DNA of 64,000 nt. Origin: Byssovorax sp. GTDB taxonomy: Bacteria; Myxococcota_A; Polyangia; Polyangiales; Polyangiaceae. Below, piece after piece: positions 1 to 8,290 of the stretch (position 1 is its first letter; each line of letters begins with the position of its first letter). The notes beneath the pieces were generated by a model, which did no database searches, was not told the origin of the DNA, and worked only from the letters and a program-made list of their open reading frames with translations. The stretch lies in assembly GCA_025362495.1 (NCBI GenBank), contig JANYGI010000063.1:1-64000 (forward strand), read 5' to 3'. The translations under genes were made by a program, and so were the position numbers.

Positions 1-2
1 AC

Positions 3-1553
3 TCGCTCACGCTCGCGAGCCTGTTCGCGAGCCGCAACGAGCAGATCGACTGGCAGCAAGACGTGTCGACGTCGCCGTCGACGTTCTCACCGCTCTGCGG
101 GTTCACCGGGACGCTGGTGCTCCGCGGCGGCGGCTGCAAGGTGGATTTCGGCTGGTACAACGTCAGTGCCAACAACGTGCCTCCGTTGGACTCGGAGATC
201 TACGTCCTCGTCCCCAAGTCCGATCCCATCTTCAACCAGACGTTTCATCCGCAGGCAGGGGAGGCGGGGCAGACCTTCACCGCGGCCGCGATCCAGAGCG
301 ATCCCAACTACAAGGGTGGTCAGATCGGGTTCGCGTTCAAGGGCAACCCCGGCGAGGTGTGCACGCAGACGCACTATTCGCAGCCCGAGCTCAACGTCAC
401 CTGCACGAACTGCTCGCCGTCGGCGCCGTGGATCACGGCCCTCATCTACAAGTCGACGGCGACGCCCAACGCGTTCTACGTCGCCTTCGAAGACCTGCCG
501 ATGAGCCCGACCAGCTTCGGCGGGTTCCCGGGGCAGATGTACACCAACGACGGCGATTTCAACGATTTCGTCTACTTCATCACCGGTATCGACTGCCAGG
601 GGGCCGGCCAGCCTTGCGACACCGGCCTCCAGGGCGTGTGTGCGCCCGGCCTCACCGAATGCACCACGGCGATGGCGACGGCGTGTCAACCGCAGGCGAA
701 GCCCAGCGCCGAAGCGTGCGATGGGCTCGACAACGACTGCAATGGAGCCGTCGACGACGGCCCCGGGCTCTGCGCGATGGACGAGGTGTGCGACCACGGT
801 AAATGCGTGGGCTCGTGCGGATCGGCCGAGTTTCCGTGCGCGCTCGGCCTCGTCTGCCAGGACGGCCACTGTGTCGAGACTGCCTGTCAGAACGTGCCCT
901 GCCCCGCGGGCCAGGTCTGTCATGAAGGCGTGTGCGCGGGCCCCTGCGACGGCGTGACGTGTCCGAAGAACCAGGTGTGTCGGCCCGGGCTCGCGAAGTG
1001 CGTCGATCCTTGCGAGGGGGTCACCTGCGATAGTGGCCGCGTCTGCGAGGGCGGCGCCTGCGTGCTTTCGTGCACGTGCAAGGCCTGCGGGGCTGGCACG
1101 GTCTGCGCGACGGCCAGCGGTCATTGCGTCGACGCCGGGTGCGAGTCGATGACGTGCCCGACCGGGGAAGTCTGCTCGGGCGGCGCCTGCGTGGACGCGT
1201 GTCAAGGAGCAGTGTGTCCCGGCGGCGTCAAGTGCATGAACGGCGAGTGCGGTGCTCCGCAGATGACGACCAGCGCCACGGGCTCGGGCGCAGGTGGAAT
1301 GGGGCAGGGTGGAACGACCTTCGTGGGCGCAGGCGGAGCGAGCACGAGCAGTGGAATGGAGACGACCAGCGCTGCAGGCGCAGGCGGCGCCGGCGGCGCC
1401 ACCAAATCGGCTCCCCAGGACGCTGGTTGTGGCTGTGTCGTGGTAGGCGACGCGCCCGGGGAGAAGCGCGCCGCCGCGGGCGTGTTGTTGCTGCTCGCGC
1501 TCGGCGTGCGGCCTTTGCGGCGCCGCCGTCGCGCCGTCGCCGTTCGCCGGTAG
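3..1553 (+). CDS. Cys-rich MYXO-CTERM surface protein (5' partial)
   Basis: Secreted, surface-anchored protein whose start is outside the window: the frame is open from base 3, so the GTG at 63 is probably internal. The first ~200 residues look like a DUF4114-type beta domain ending in NDGDFNDFVYFITG. A MopE-type metal-binding motif follows (ACDGLDNDCNGAVDDG), then five or six Cys-rich units of the form C-P-x-G-x-x-C-x-x-G-x-C, then a Gly/Ser/Thr linker. The C-terminus has a GCGC motif, a Leu-rich hydrophobic stretch and an Arg cluster (RPLRRRRR), which is the MYXO-CTERM sorting signal known from myxobacteria. Domain names are from memory of the families; the repeats and tail are seen directly. 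Function probably binding or adhesion at the cell surface; substrate unknown. Confidence 0.85.
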   Translation, partial: SLTLASLFASRNEQIDWQQDVSTSPSTFSPLCGFTGTLVLRGGGCKVDFGWYNVSANNVPPLDSEIYVLVPKSDPIFNQTFHPQAGEAGQTFTAAAIQSDPNYKGGQIGFAFKGNPGEVCTQTHYSQPELNVTCTNCSPSAPWITALIYKSTATPNAFYVAFEDLPMSPTSFGGFPGQMYTNDGDFNDFVYFITGIDCQGAGQPCDTGLQGVCAPGLTECTTAMATACQPQAKPSAEACDGLDNDCNGAVDDGPGLCAMDEVCDHGKCVGSCGSAEFPCALGLVCQDGHCVETACQNVPCPAGQVCHEGVCAGPCDGVTCPKNQVCRPGLAKCVDPCEGVTCDSGRVCEGGACVLSCTCKACGAGTVCATASGHCVDAGCESMTCPTGEVCSGGACVDACQGAVCPGGVKCMNGECGAPQMTTSATGSGAGGMGQGGTTFVGAGGASTSSGMETTSAAGAGGAGGATKSAPQDAGCGCVVVGDAPGEKRAAAGVLLLLALGVRPLRRRRRAVAVRR

Positions 1554-1637
1554 GCTCTTCAAAGCAGCTGGCGATTTCCCTCCGACCGAGGGTGAACCGC
1601 AAACCGCGAGAACACCTCGTCGCGAGGCGTCAGCGCT

Positions 1638-2045
1638 TCATCCCCCGCATTTCCCTTTGACGCACCGAGCCGCGCCGGGGGGCATACAGGGCGGCGCGTC
1701 GAACCGACAGCCATCCTGCTTGTACGCGGCGCAGGTGGTGGTGTTCACCCTGGCGATGGCGTCGTTCACGGCCGGAAGGTCCTTCACGGCGACGGAGCGC
1801 GAGCAGACATCGAAGCACGCCGAGCCGACGGACGTGACAGCGCAATCCGCGTCGGTGGTGCAGGCGAGGCTCTGCTCCACCACCGCGAGGACCTCTTTGA
1901 TCCCTTGCGTGCTGCGGTCTTTGCACGAAGCTCCGGCGGGCGTGGGCGTGGGCGTGGGCGCGACGGCGGGGACCGCCGGGCCGCAGGCGGCGAGCACGAG
2001 GGCAGTGACGGCGCTGATGCTGAGCCAGTGAACGGGGCGTGACAT
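1638..2045 (-). CDS. small Cys-rich lipoprotein
   Basis: 135-residue predicted lipoprotein. The signal peptide ends in a lipobox LVLAAC (Cys21), followed by a short Pro/Thr spacer. The mature part has eight further cysteines, including a C-T-x-D-A-D-C motif (residues about 61-67) that recurs in myxobacterial secreted proteins, and ends in CVKGKCGG. A GAGGAG Shine-Dalgarno lies just before the ATG. It converges with the MYXO-CTERM gene (84 bases between stops). Function unknown; the cysteines suggest a disulfide-stabilised extracytoplasmic domain. Confidence 0.8.
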   Translation of the reverse strand: MSRPVHWLSISAVTALVLAACGPAVPAVAPTPTPTPAGASCKDRSTQGIKEVLAVVEQSLACTTDADCAVTSVGSACFDVCSRSVAVKDLPAVNDAIARVNTTTCAAYKQDGCRFDAPPCMPPGAARCVKGKCGG

Positions 2046-2221
2046 GAATGACTCCTCGGTGTTGGGGGGGCGCGGCTCGGCGAGAACGCCTCGAAATCCG
2101 GGATCTTACGCGGCACCACGGGGCGGCGCTCACAAATTCCGGCGCGCCGAGCCCGCTCGACGGCGACGTCGGACCTCGGCTGGCCGGCGTGACCTCTTCG
2201 TCAGCCGGCCGCCCGGGTGAT

Positions 2222-2986
2222 ATGCAGTCACCCATGCCGGCGCCGCTCGTGGTCGCAACGTGGAACGTTCTCCATCGGATCCACGCCGAGAACTGGGACG
2301 AGCCCGTGATCGCGGATCATCCCGACGAGCGCGCCCGCATCGCGGCGATCGCCGAGCGCATCGCGACGGTGCTCCTGCCGGAGTGCGCGGTCGTCTGTCT
2401 CCAGGAGGTCAGCGGTGACCAGCTCGCTGCGGTGCGGCTGGCCCTCCCGGCGTCGGCCCAGGTGGTCTCGATGGTCTATCCGCGGATCCCGCGTCCACGC
2501 CGGGGGACATCGCAGCTCGTCGATCCGACCGAGCACCTCGCGATCGTCACCGTCGGCCTTTCGAGCGGCTCGGGACGAGCGGAAGCGGCCTTTCCGACCG
2601 ATCCGGGGAAAGGCTACCTCGCCATCGAACTCACGCCGGGCGGGGTGGTCATGATCGCTACCCACGTCTCGTACGGCGAGCGTCACGTCGCCCAGTGCGC
2701 AGAGCTTTCGGCGGTAGCGGGACGCCAGCGCGATGGAGTCGTGATCCTCGGCGACTTCAACGCCCCGAGCGCGACCGTCACGCGAGCGCTCGGCCCGGAT
2801 TTCACCGCCGCCGAGCTCCCCGAGGGCTCGTTGCCGACGCATCCTCGATCCACGCCGAGCGCGCGGTCTCGGGATATCGATCACGTGATCGCCCTGCGGG
2901 GCAAGGTGTCTGCCGCGCGCGTGGTCTCCGCCGAGCGGCTGTCGGATCACAACATCGTCCTTGCCCAGCTCGGCAGTCGGCCCTGA
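2222..2986 (+). CDS. endonuclease/exonuclease/phosphatase (EEP) family hydrolase
   Basis: 254-residue protein with the complete EEP (DNase I-like) signature in order: ATWNVLHR (metal-site Asn), CLQEVSGDQ (catalytic Glu), GDFNAPS (Asp and Asn of the active site), DIDHVIAL and a final LSDHNIVLAQL (catalytic Asp-His pair). Members hydrolyse phosphodiester or phosphomonoester bonds in nucleic acids, inositol phosphates or sphingomyelin; the substrate cannot be told here. No signal peptide is seen, so it is probably cytoplasmic. Start at ATG 2222 or ATG 2234: the frame is open further upstream, but homology to the fold begins only at residue 10 (APLVVATWN). No strong Shine-Dalgarno. Confidence 0.85.
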   Translation: MQSPMPAPLVVATWNVLHRIHAENWDEPVIADHPDERARIAAIAERIATVLLPECAVVCLQEVSGDQLAAVRLALPASAQVVSMVYPRIPRPRRGTSQLVDPTEHLAIVTVGLSSGSGRAEAAFPTDPGKGYLAIELTPGGVVMIATHVSYGERHVAQCAELSAVAGRQRDGVVILGDFNAPSATVTRALGPDFTAAELPEGSLPTHPRSTPSARSRDIDHVIALRGKVSAARVVSAERLSDHNIVLAQLGSRP

Positions 2987-3010
2987 TCGCGGCGCGCGGA
3001 GAGCCACGAA

Positions 3011-3049
3011 GGCTGAGAGGCTGACCGAAAATCCGTCAGCCTCTCAGCC
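3011..3049. terminator. bidirectional hairpin terminator
   Basis: Perfect 15-bp stem (3011-3025 with 3035-3049) and a 9-nt loop (cgaaaatcc). It lies between the converging stops of the EEP hydrolase (2986) and the lipoprotein on the minus strand (3061). There is no clear U-run on either side, so it may work as a hairpin block or mRNA 3'-end stabiliser. Confidence 0.7.
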
Positions 3050-3060
3050 CGGTTGCGTGG

Positions 3061-3588
3061 CTACTCTCTCTCAGCGCGAGAGCGTCGTCGTCCCCGTGGT
3101 GATGGTGCAGTGTTGCCCGAATTTCCGTCGAATTTGCCAGAAACGGCCCCTTCAGCGTGGTTGTCGTCGACGACGCTGGTGATGTTGAAGGTGATGTTGT
3201 TCCCGGACTGCACGTCGGAGGCGATGTTACCGCCCTCGTCTTGCATGGGATACTGCCCCGAGAGGGACAGGCTCGTCGCGTTGCCGGTGCCGGACATGAG
3301 ATACCCCATGATGTCGGCCGTGAGCCCGCCGTTCCCGTTGCTGTCGAGCACCATGGTGCTGGTCAAGTCCACGTCAGCGTGCTTGATGTTGCCGAACGAG
3401 TAGTCGCAATCCACGCTGTACTGGAGGTGCGCGCTCCACGTGCCTTGCCACGAGATGGCTCCTGCGCCGGTCCCGGTGGAGCCGCTGCCACCGTCGCCTC
3501 CCTCGCCCCCGCCGCCCGAGCATCCGGCCGAGATCGCGAGAGGAGCGCAGGTGAGAGCGACGGCGAAGGCGCGAAGGAAATGGTTCAT
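3061..3588 (-). CDS. lipoprotein of unknown function, apparent frameshift near the C-terminus
   Basis: Start at the ATG at 3588, which has AAGGAG seven bases upstream. The N-terminus is a signal peptide with lipobox AISAGC (Cys23), then a Gly/Ser spacer and a beta-rich domain (residues ~45-165) rich in Thr/Ser/Asn strands. The last 17 codons look wrong: codons after about base 3125 end mostly in A or T and encode Arg-rich sequence (PRGRRRSRAERE). The neighbouring frame reads QHCTITTGTTTLSR and stops at 3071, with almost all codons ending in G or C and a Cys that could pair with the Cys in VDCDYSF. One base seems to be missing in the GGG run near 3114-3120. Either a real lesion or a sequencing error. 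Confidence 0.75.
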   Translation of the reverse strand: MNHFLRAFAVALTCAPLAISAGCSGGGGEGGDGGSGSTGTGAGAISWQGTWSAHLQYSVDCDYSFGNIKHADVDLTSTMVLDSNGNGGLTADIMGYLMSGTGNATSLSLSGQYPMQDEGGNIASDVQSGNNITFNITSVVDDNHAEGAVSGKFDGNSGNTAPSPRGRRRSRAERE

Positions 3589-3743
3589 GAGAGTCTCCTT
3601 GGAGGATGGGACGAGGCTCGCGGCCTCGGTGCTCTCTTCGACGAACCGCGAACAGCGCCCTTCAGGATCGGTCACTGAGGTCCACTGAGCTGGGCTGAGC
3701 CCCGAACTTGCTCAGGATTTCAAGGTGGTCGCGCGCGAGCAGA

Positions 3744-4406
3744 TCACCCCGAGCGCGCCCGTCGTGCTGCCGCATCGCGCCCGAGCGCATAGCCCACGTC
3801 GGTGGTGACGAGGCGCGTCGGGCGCGCGGGATCGTCCTCGATCAACCGCCGCAGCGTGCGGATCGCCGTGTGCAGCCGGGGATCGTCGCGGAGCGGGTGA
3901 TAGTCGCGCTGCTCCCAGGCGCGGTGCACGAGCGCCTCCTTGTCGATCGCGCCGTCCGCGTCGGCGACGGCGCGCAGGATCCGGAAGAGCAGCGGGCGAT
4001 CGGCGAAGGAGCACGCGCGATCGGGGAGCCATACGCTCCGCGTGCGCTCGTCGATCCCCCACGCCCCGCCGCGGCCCGCGCTCGTCACCATCGTGGTGAT
4101 CCGGCAGCCGGTCCGCCGCTGCGCTGCGGCCACCACGGCCTCGTCGATGCGATCGAGCCGCGTCGGCTCACCGAGCAAGGCGCGGGCTCGCCGCGCGGCG
4201 ACGGGGGCGATCGTCGACGCCGCGATCACCTCGAGGCGCCCGGCGGCGAAGCGCTCCTCGTCGGCGACGAGCGCGACGAGCTCGGCCTCGATTTCGAGCG
4301 GCGCGAAGCCTCGCTCTTTCGCGACCACCGCGAGGGCCGCGGCGCTGAGCTTCACGGCGGACGCCGGCGCTCCGGAGAGCAGCTCACGAGGTCGCGCCAC
4401 TGGCAT
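3744..4406 (-). CDS. winged-helix transcriptional regulator
   Basis: 220-residue protein. The C-terminal ~75 residues fit the Trans_Reg_C (OmpR/PhoB-type) winged helix: a hydrophobic RPLLFRILRAVADADG start, a recognition-helix region (LHTAIRTLRRLIEDD) and the closing VTTDVGYAL hairpin. The N-terminal ~130 residues are Ala-rich helices with no receiver motif, so this is not a standard response regulator. It overlaps the GST stop by 23 bases with the ATG at 4406; a GTG two codons later has a better-placed AGGA. The overlap suggests co-transcription with, and possibly control of, the GST gene. Ligand or signal unknown. Confidence 0.65.
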   Translation of the reverse strand: MPVARPRELLSGAPASAVKLSAAALAVVAKERGFAPLEIEAELVALVADEERFAAGRLEVIAASTIAPVAARRARALLGEPTRLDRIDEAVVAAAQRRTGCRITTMVTSAGRGGAWGIDERTRSVWLPDRACSFADRPLLFRILRAVADADGAIDKEALVHRAWEQRDYHPLRDDPRLHTAIRTLRRLIEDDPARPTRLVTTDVGYALGRDAAARRARSG

Positions 4407-5106
4407 CCTCGAAGCATCGTTTGGTGACTCGCTCGCAGAACGCCACGAGGTTCGGCAGCGAGCGCGCGAAGGTGGTCAGCGGCGTTCCGGTCGGTATCTG
4501 CAGGAGGTTGTTCACGGTGCCGTAGATCGCCGCGTCGTACGACGTGGGCTCGTCGCCAAGGAAGAAGGGCTTGTCGCCGAGCGCGTCGGACAGCGCCTTC
4601 AGGTCGGCGCTCCCCATCGCGTAGATCTCCTCGCGCGTGTGGCGGCCGGTGCCCTGTCCCATGAGCGCGCTGCGCGTGCTGCGGCGCACGACCAGGCTGA
4701 TCAGCGGCCGCAGCGGGGCCGGGATCGTGGCAAAGAACACCGGCGCCACGACGGCAAAGCCCGCCTCGTCGATCCAGCGCGAGTAGAGCATCGGGAAGTA
4801 CAGGCTCTCTTCCGTCATCCGCCGCAGCGCGTGGCCCGTGGCGCGCTCCGCAGCCGTGAGGTGGGTGTCGAGCTTGTCGCCGTGCTTCTTGATCAGGTGC
4901 TCGATGATCAGCGCCGAGTCACCCAGCTTGCGGCCATCGTCGTCGGTGATGTACGGGAGCTTGCCCTTGGGCGCCTTGCGCGGATTGCCGTCGAACTCGA
5001 CGCGGTAGGGAATGCCCGCCAGGTGCATGTACGCTTCGAGCTTGAGGCCGAACGGGCTGGCGGTGCGGAGACCGAACGCGGGGCCGAACTCGTGCAGAGT
5101 GATCAT
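4384..5106 (-). CDS. glutathione S-transferase family protein
   Basis: 240 residues starting MITLHEFG, with CCGGAG upstream of the ATG. The thioredoxin-fold N-domain carries SPFGLKLEAYMHLAGIPY, KGKLPYITDDDG (cis-Pro) and the GDSALIIEHL helix. The C-terminal helical domain has the GDEPTSYDAAIYGT motif of GST C-domains. The N-domain with a leading SPF instead of a Cys/Ser pair and the LPYI-D-D-G-x-x-L-GDS region look most like the metaxin/FAXC-type branch. It conjugates or binds glutathione-type thiols in the cytoplasm; substrate unknown. First gene of a two-gene unit with the regulator. Confidence 0.8.
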   Translation of the reverse strand: MITLHEFGPAFGLRTASPFGLKLEAYMHLAGIPYRVEFDGNPRKAPKGKLPYITDDDGRKLGDSALIIEHLIKKHGDKLDTHLTAAERATGHALRRMTEESLYFPMLYSRWIDEAGFAVVAPVFFATIPAPLRPLISLVVRRSTRSALMGQGTGRHTREEIYAMGSADLKALSDALGDKPFFLGDEPTSYDAAIYGTVNNLLQIPTGTPLTTFARSLPNLVAFCERVTKRCFEDASGATS

Positions 5107-5400
5107 GGCTCCGGGGTACAACAGCCCTCGCGCGGGCGGAAGGGCTTGCTTCGCCGGCTGGAGCGGGAGCTCACGGGCCAGGGCGCGGACGCCTGTTTCG
5201 CTCCATCCGTGATGGTCCCACGCGATCCGAGGCGGGCATCGGCGAGGAGCGAGTGAACAGGCGCGGTGAATGGCCGCGGGTCTCGATCGTGCGGCGGGTC
5301 GGAAGTGAAGAGTCGCGCCCCGGTCGCGTGGAATGGTGATATCGGTCGACGGGTAGCTCTGTGCTCCCAGCCTCGATCCCGATCGAGAAGGGCCTACTCC

Positions 5401-6453
5401 ATGAATACCAAGCTCTCTGCCGCGCTCGTCCTGCTCGTCCTGCTCGCGGTCGGGCCGCTGCAACCCCTCCTGGGTTGCTCCAGCTCCCCGGCCATTTCGA
5501 GCACCGCGAGCACGTCCGGCATGGGTGGCGGCAGCGCGACCGCATCTGGAACGGGCGGTGACGGCGCGAGCACCTCGGGCACCGGCGGCAGCGCTACGAG
5601 CGGCGCGACGGGGACCACGACGGGCGCGGGCGGCGCCGCACCGATGATGACGCCGGGCGGCGCGCCTCTGCCGACCGGCTGGACGCTGAAGGTCTCCGAT
5701 CGCTTCGGCACCGCGCCGACGCAGAACATCGGGACGTTCGCGCTTCTCCACGCGAAGTATTACGAAGGCCAGTCCTACAACCGCGAGCCCAGTGGCCTCG
5801 TGAAGATCCCCAACGTCGTCATCAACGGCGAGCAGGAGACGTACGTTCACTTCGAGGACACCATCGTGTTCGCGGCCGATCACCTCACGATCCAGGCCCG
5901 CGGCCACCAGGACGGCTCGATCTCGTCCGGCGAGATCGTCAGTCTCCACGCGCAGCGGAGCTGGTGCGTGGAGGCGCGCTACCAGATCCCGAGCGCCGAC
6001 AAATCCTGGGCGGCCTTCTGGCTCTACGGCGACGCCGATGGACACGATAGCTCCGAGGTCGACGTCGAGCAGCCCGTCACGCCCAACCAGGGGGTCCACG
6101 ACGTGTCGATGCACAACCACCCTTCCGAGGGGACGGTCACCATCCTCGACAACCACTTCACGACTCAGTACATGAACTGGAACAACGCGGCCTTCGACGC
6201 CAGCGCGGCCGCTCACGTCTACACGGCCTGCTACGACGACGCCGCCTCGCTCCAGACGCGCTACATCGACGGCGCGGCGATCTACTCGGCCGTGTGGAAA
6301 TGGAACGAGTCGCTCGGTGGCACCGGGCATGGCCCCGACGCCTCGACGATCGTCAACCTGGCCGTCGGCGGCAGCTGGCCGGGGAACACCGCCAATCCCA
6401 CCACCTACAAGGCCGATCTCGACGTCTATTCGATCGAGTATTACGGGCCCTGA
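5401..6453 (+). CDS. glycoside hydrolase family 16 lipoprotein (beta-glucanase-like)
   Basis: 350 residues. Signal peptide with lipobox LLGC (Cys26), then about 60 residues of Ser/Thr/Gly/Ala spacer (27-85). The catalytic domain follows: AAFWLYGDADG leads into SSEVDVEQP, whose E219-x-D221-x-E223 matches the GH16 nucleophile/acid-base motif in the lichenase-like spacing. Near the end VNLAVGGSWPG matches the conserved GH16 strand. The enzyme would cleave beta-1,3 or beta-1,3/1,4 glucans at the cell surface, fitting a predatory or saprophytic bacterium. Start chosen at ATG 5401 because it gives the signal peptide; GAGAAGG lies upstream. Divergent from the GST gene. Confidence 0.85.
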   Translation: MNTKLSAALVLLVLLAVGPLQPLLGCSSSPAISSTASTSGMGGGSATASGTGGDGASTSGTGGSATSGATGTTTGAGGAAPMMTPGGAPLPTGWTLKVSDRFGTAPTQNIGTFALLHAKYYEGQSYNREPSGLVKIPNVVINGEQETYVHFEDTIVFAADHLTIQARGHQDGSISSGEIVSLHAQRSWCVEARYQIPSADKSWAAFWLYGDADGHDSSEVDVEQPVTPNQGVHDVSMHNHPSEGTVTILDNHFTTQYMNWNNAAFDASAAAHVYTACYDDAASLQTRYIDGAAIYSAVWKWNESLGGTGHGPDASTIVNLAVGGSWPGNTANPTTYKADLDVYSIEYYGP

Positions 6454-6502
6454 TCGGGCCCAACCACCCGCCTCTCCACCCCGAGACAGCCGCAAAGAGC
6501 TC

Positions 6503-7072
6503 ATGATCGACCACGAGAAATTCACGGCGCGCCACGCGCAGAGACATCAAATCGCGCCCTTCTCCGCCGTCGATCTCGCCGACATGGCAAAGAAGCTCCC
6601 TCCCGACATCGTCGAGTTTCTGTCGGCCGAGGGGCGCTGCAGCTATTCGAACGGCACGCTGTGGACCGCGTATCCGGGCGAGTTTCACGAGATCCTCTCC
6701 GACTGGGGGCTCGACGGCAAGAAGTGCCACGCCTTCTTCCGGACCGCATTCGGCGGTTGCATCTACTACTTCCGGAAGAAATTCTATTCCTTCGACTCGT
6801 TGACGGGCACCATCAACTGCTTGAACGACGACGTCTACACGCTGATCAGCGCGTACCTGACGATGACCTTCCTCCTCCACGACACCTGGCATCTCCAGCA
6901 TCTGGAGGATCGCGCCGATCTCCCGGCGCCCCTGCCTGACGAGATCTACGGGCTGGTGCCGGCCTTGCCCTTCGGCGGCAGCTTCGAGTCCTCGAGGCTC
7001 GAGGTCGTCAAGATGCGCGAGCACCTCGCGTTCCTGGCAGAGTGCCTGGGCAATCAGGTGAAGAAGCTATAG
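6503..7072 (+). CDS. GAD-like/DUF1851 protein (T6SS immunity-type)
   Basis: 189-residue cytoplasmic protein. The N-terminal part (PPDIVEFLSAEGRCSYSNG, then LWTAYPGEFHEILSDWG) matches the GAD-like domain, and the C-terminal half (DDVYTLISAYLTMTFLLHD onward) resembles DUF1851. This pair is found in Tdi1-type immunity proteins that neutralise type VI DNase effectors. No effector, VgrG or other T6SS gene is near, so this is an orphan or has a different role. It begins 49 bases after the GH16 stop on the same strand and converges with truA; the two stop codons sit inside a short TAGAGC/GCTCTA inverted repeat. Confidence 0.65.
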   Translation: MIDHEKFTARHAQRHQIAPFSAVDLADMAKKLPPDIVEFLSAEGRCSYSNGTLWTAYPGEFHEILSDWGLDGKKCHAFFRTAFGGCIYYFRKKFYSFDSLTGTINCLNDDVYTLISAYLTMTFLLHDTWHLQHLEDRADLPAPLPDEIYGLVPALPFGGSFESSRLEVVKMREHLAFLAECLGNQVKKL

Positions 7073-7107
7073 AGCGCCTCAGGCTGCCTCGCCTCGCGCG
7101 CCGGGCT

Positions 7108-7911
7108 CTACACGCTCGGCGGCCAGGCCTCTTCGCCTTCATCGCGGAGGGCGATGTGCTCCAGACAGAGGCCATCCGGAGGCGCGGTGAGACCCGCGTC
7201 ATCGCGCTTGCCGGACTCGATGGCTCGCGTGATCGCCCCCGGCTCGAGGCGCCCTTTGGCCACCTCGACGATCGTGCCGACCAGGATCCGGATCATGTTG
7301 TGCATGAACGCGGTGCCCTTCACGTCCACGCGCAACAGGCGCGGATCCCCGGGATCTTCCGTCACGGTGACGGAGTGCAGCGTACGTACGGTGTTCTCGC
7401 GCAAATCCGCGGCAGTGCGGAATGCCGTGAAATCGTGGGTGCCCACCGCGAGCGCGGCCTCGGCCGAGGCGCGCGCGAGGATGTCGGGATCGCGCATCCC
7501 CTCGATGCGCCAGGCCCGCCCTTCGAGGAAGGGATCGCGCGCCAGATCGCGGAGCAAGAGATAGCGGTAGTGCTTGCCGAGGTTGTCGTGGCGCGGGTTG
7601 AAGCCCGAGGGCACGCGCGCGGCGCGGCGGATGGAGATCTCCTTCGGCAGGTGGCGCGACGTCGCCAGCACCCAGCCGCGCATCGGCATCTGCAGATCGG
7701 GATCGAAGGCCACGCGCTGCCCGCGCGCGTGCACGCCCGAGTCGGTGCGGCTCGCCCCGCGGATGTGGCGAATCGTCGGATCGAGGGCCTGGAGCGCGCC
7801 GAGGAGCTCCCCCGCGATGGTGCGTTGCTCGGGCTGCACGACGAAGCCCGCGAAGGGGCTCCCGTCGTAGGCGACCGTGAGCAGGACCGCCGTCCGTGCG
7901 GGCTCGGTCAT
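7108..7911 (-). CDS. truA: tRNA pseudouridine(38-40) synthase TruA
   Basis: 267 residues, normal for TruA. The catalytic Asp57 lies in GASRTDSGVHARGQ; YDGSPFAGF at the N-terminus, HYRYLLLR and FMHNMIRILVGTIVEVAKGR in the C-domain are family hallmarks. It converts uridines 38-40 of the tRNA anticodon arm to pseudouridine. The ATG at 7911 starts 11 bases after the stop of the upstream lipoprotein gene, so it is probably co-transcribed with the AgmX/PglI-type protein and that lipoprotein. Confidence 0.96.
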   Translation of the reverse strand: MTEPARTAVLLTVAYDGSPFAGFVVQPEQRTIAGELLGALQALDPTIRHIRGASRTDSGVHARGQRVAFDPDLQMPMRGWVLATSRHLPKEISIRRAARVPSGFNPRHDNLGKHYRYLLLRDLARDPFLEGRAWRIEGMRDPDILARASAEAALAVGTHDFTAFRTAADLRENTVRTLHSVTVTEDPGDPRLLRVDVKGTAFMHNMIRILVGTIVEVAKGRLEPGAITRAIESGKRDDAGLTAPPDGLCLEHIALRDEGEEAWPPSV

Positions 7912-7922
7912 ATATTCGAAAG

Positions 7923-8282
7923 CTATTTACTGCCGCCGGCGCCCGTCCCGCTGCTCGAGGACGAGGCCGCGGACGTGGGCGCGCCAACGCCGTAGGAGAG
8001 GAGGCAGAACGCGAGCGCATCCCCGGTCAACGGAGGGCCTTTGCCCCCATCGACGTCGGCCGCCCGGCAGCAGACGGCGGGGTTCGACGGGTTCTCCGCG
8101 CAGATCGCGTAGCCCGTGCAGCCGCCCATCACATTCGGGTTGATGCCATTCGAGTCGACATCGGGGGTGCACGCCGGCGTCACGCCCGTCTCGGTCGCGC
8201 AGGCGCCCAGGAAGGCGAACGGGAGCGCGGCGAGGACGGCGATCGCCAGGACGCGGAACGTGGGCGCGAGGGGCCGGGGCAT
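7923..8282 (-). CDS. small Cys-containing lipoprotein
   Basis: 119 residues, with lipobox FLGAC (Cys28). The mature part carries six cysteines (CTPDVDSNG, CTGYAICAENPSNPAVCC) and ends in a Ser/Gly tail. The ATG at 8282 has AGGAG six bases upstream; the gene follows the AgmX/PglI-type gene by 8 bases and precedes truA by 11. Unknown function; conserved-looking secreted domain. An upstream extension of the frame to 8438 is rejected because it overlaps the preceding gene and lacks a signal sequence. Confidence 0.75.
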   Translation of the reverse strand: MPRPLAPTFRVLAIAVLAALPFAFLGACATETGVTPACTPDVDSNGINPNVMGGCTGYAICAENPSNPAVCCRAADVDGGKGPPLTGDALAFCLLSYGVGAPTSAASSSSSGTGAGGSK

Positions 8283-8290
8283 GAGCGCTC

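Noticed and set aside
5107-6525. N-terminal extension of the GST frame to a 713-residue protein
   Set aside because: The extension lies antisense to the GH16 gene and has no domain; the ATG at 5106 has a good ribosome-binding site and matches the GST N-terminus.
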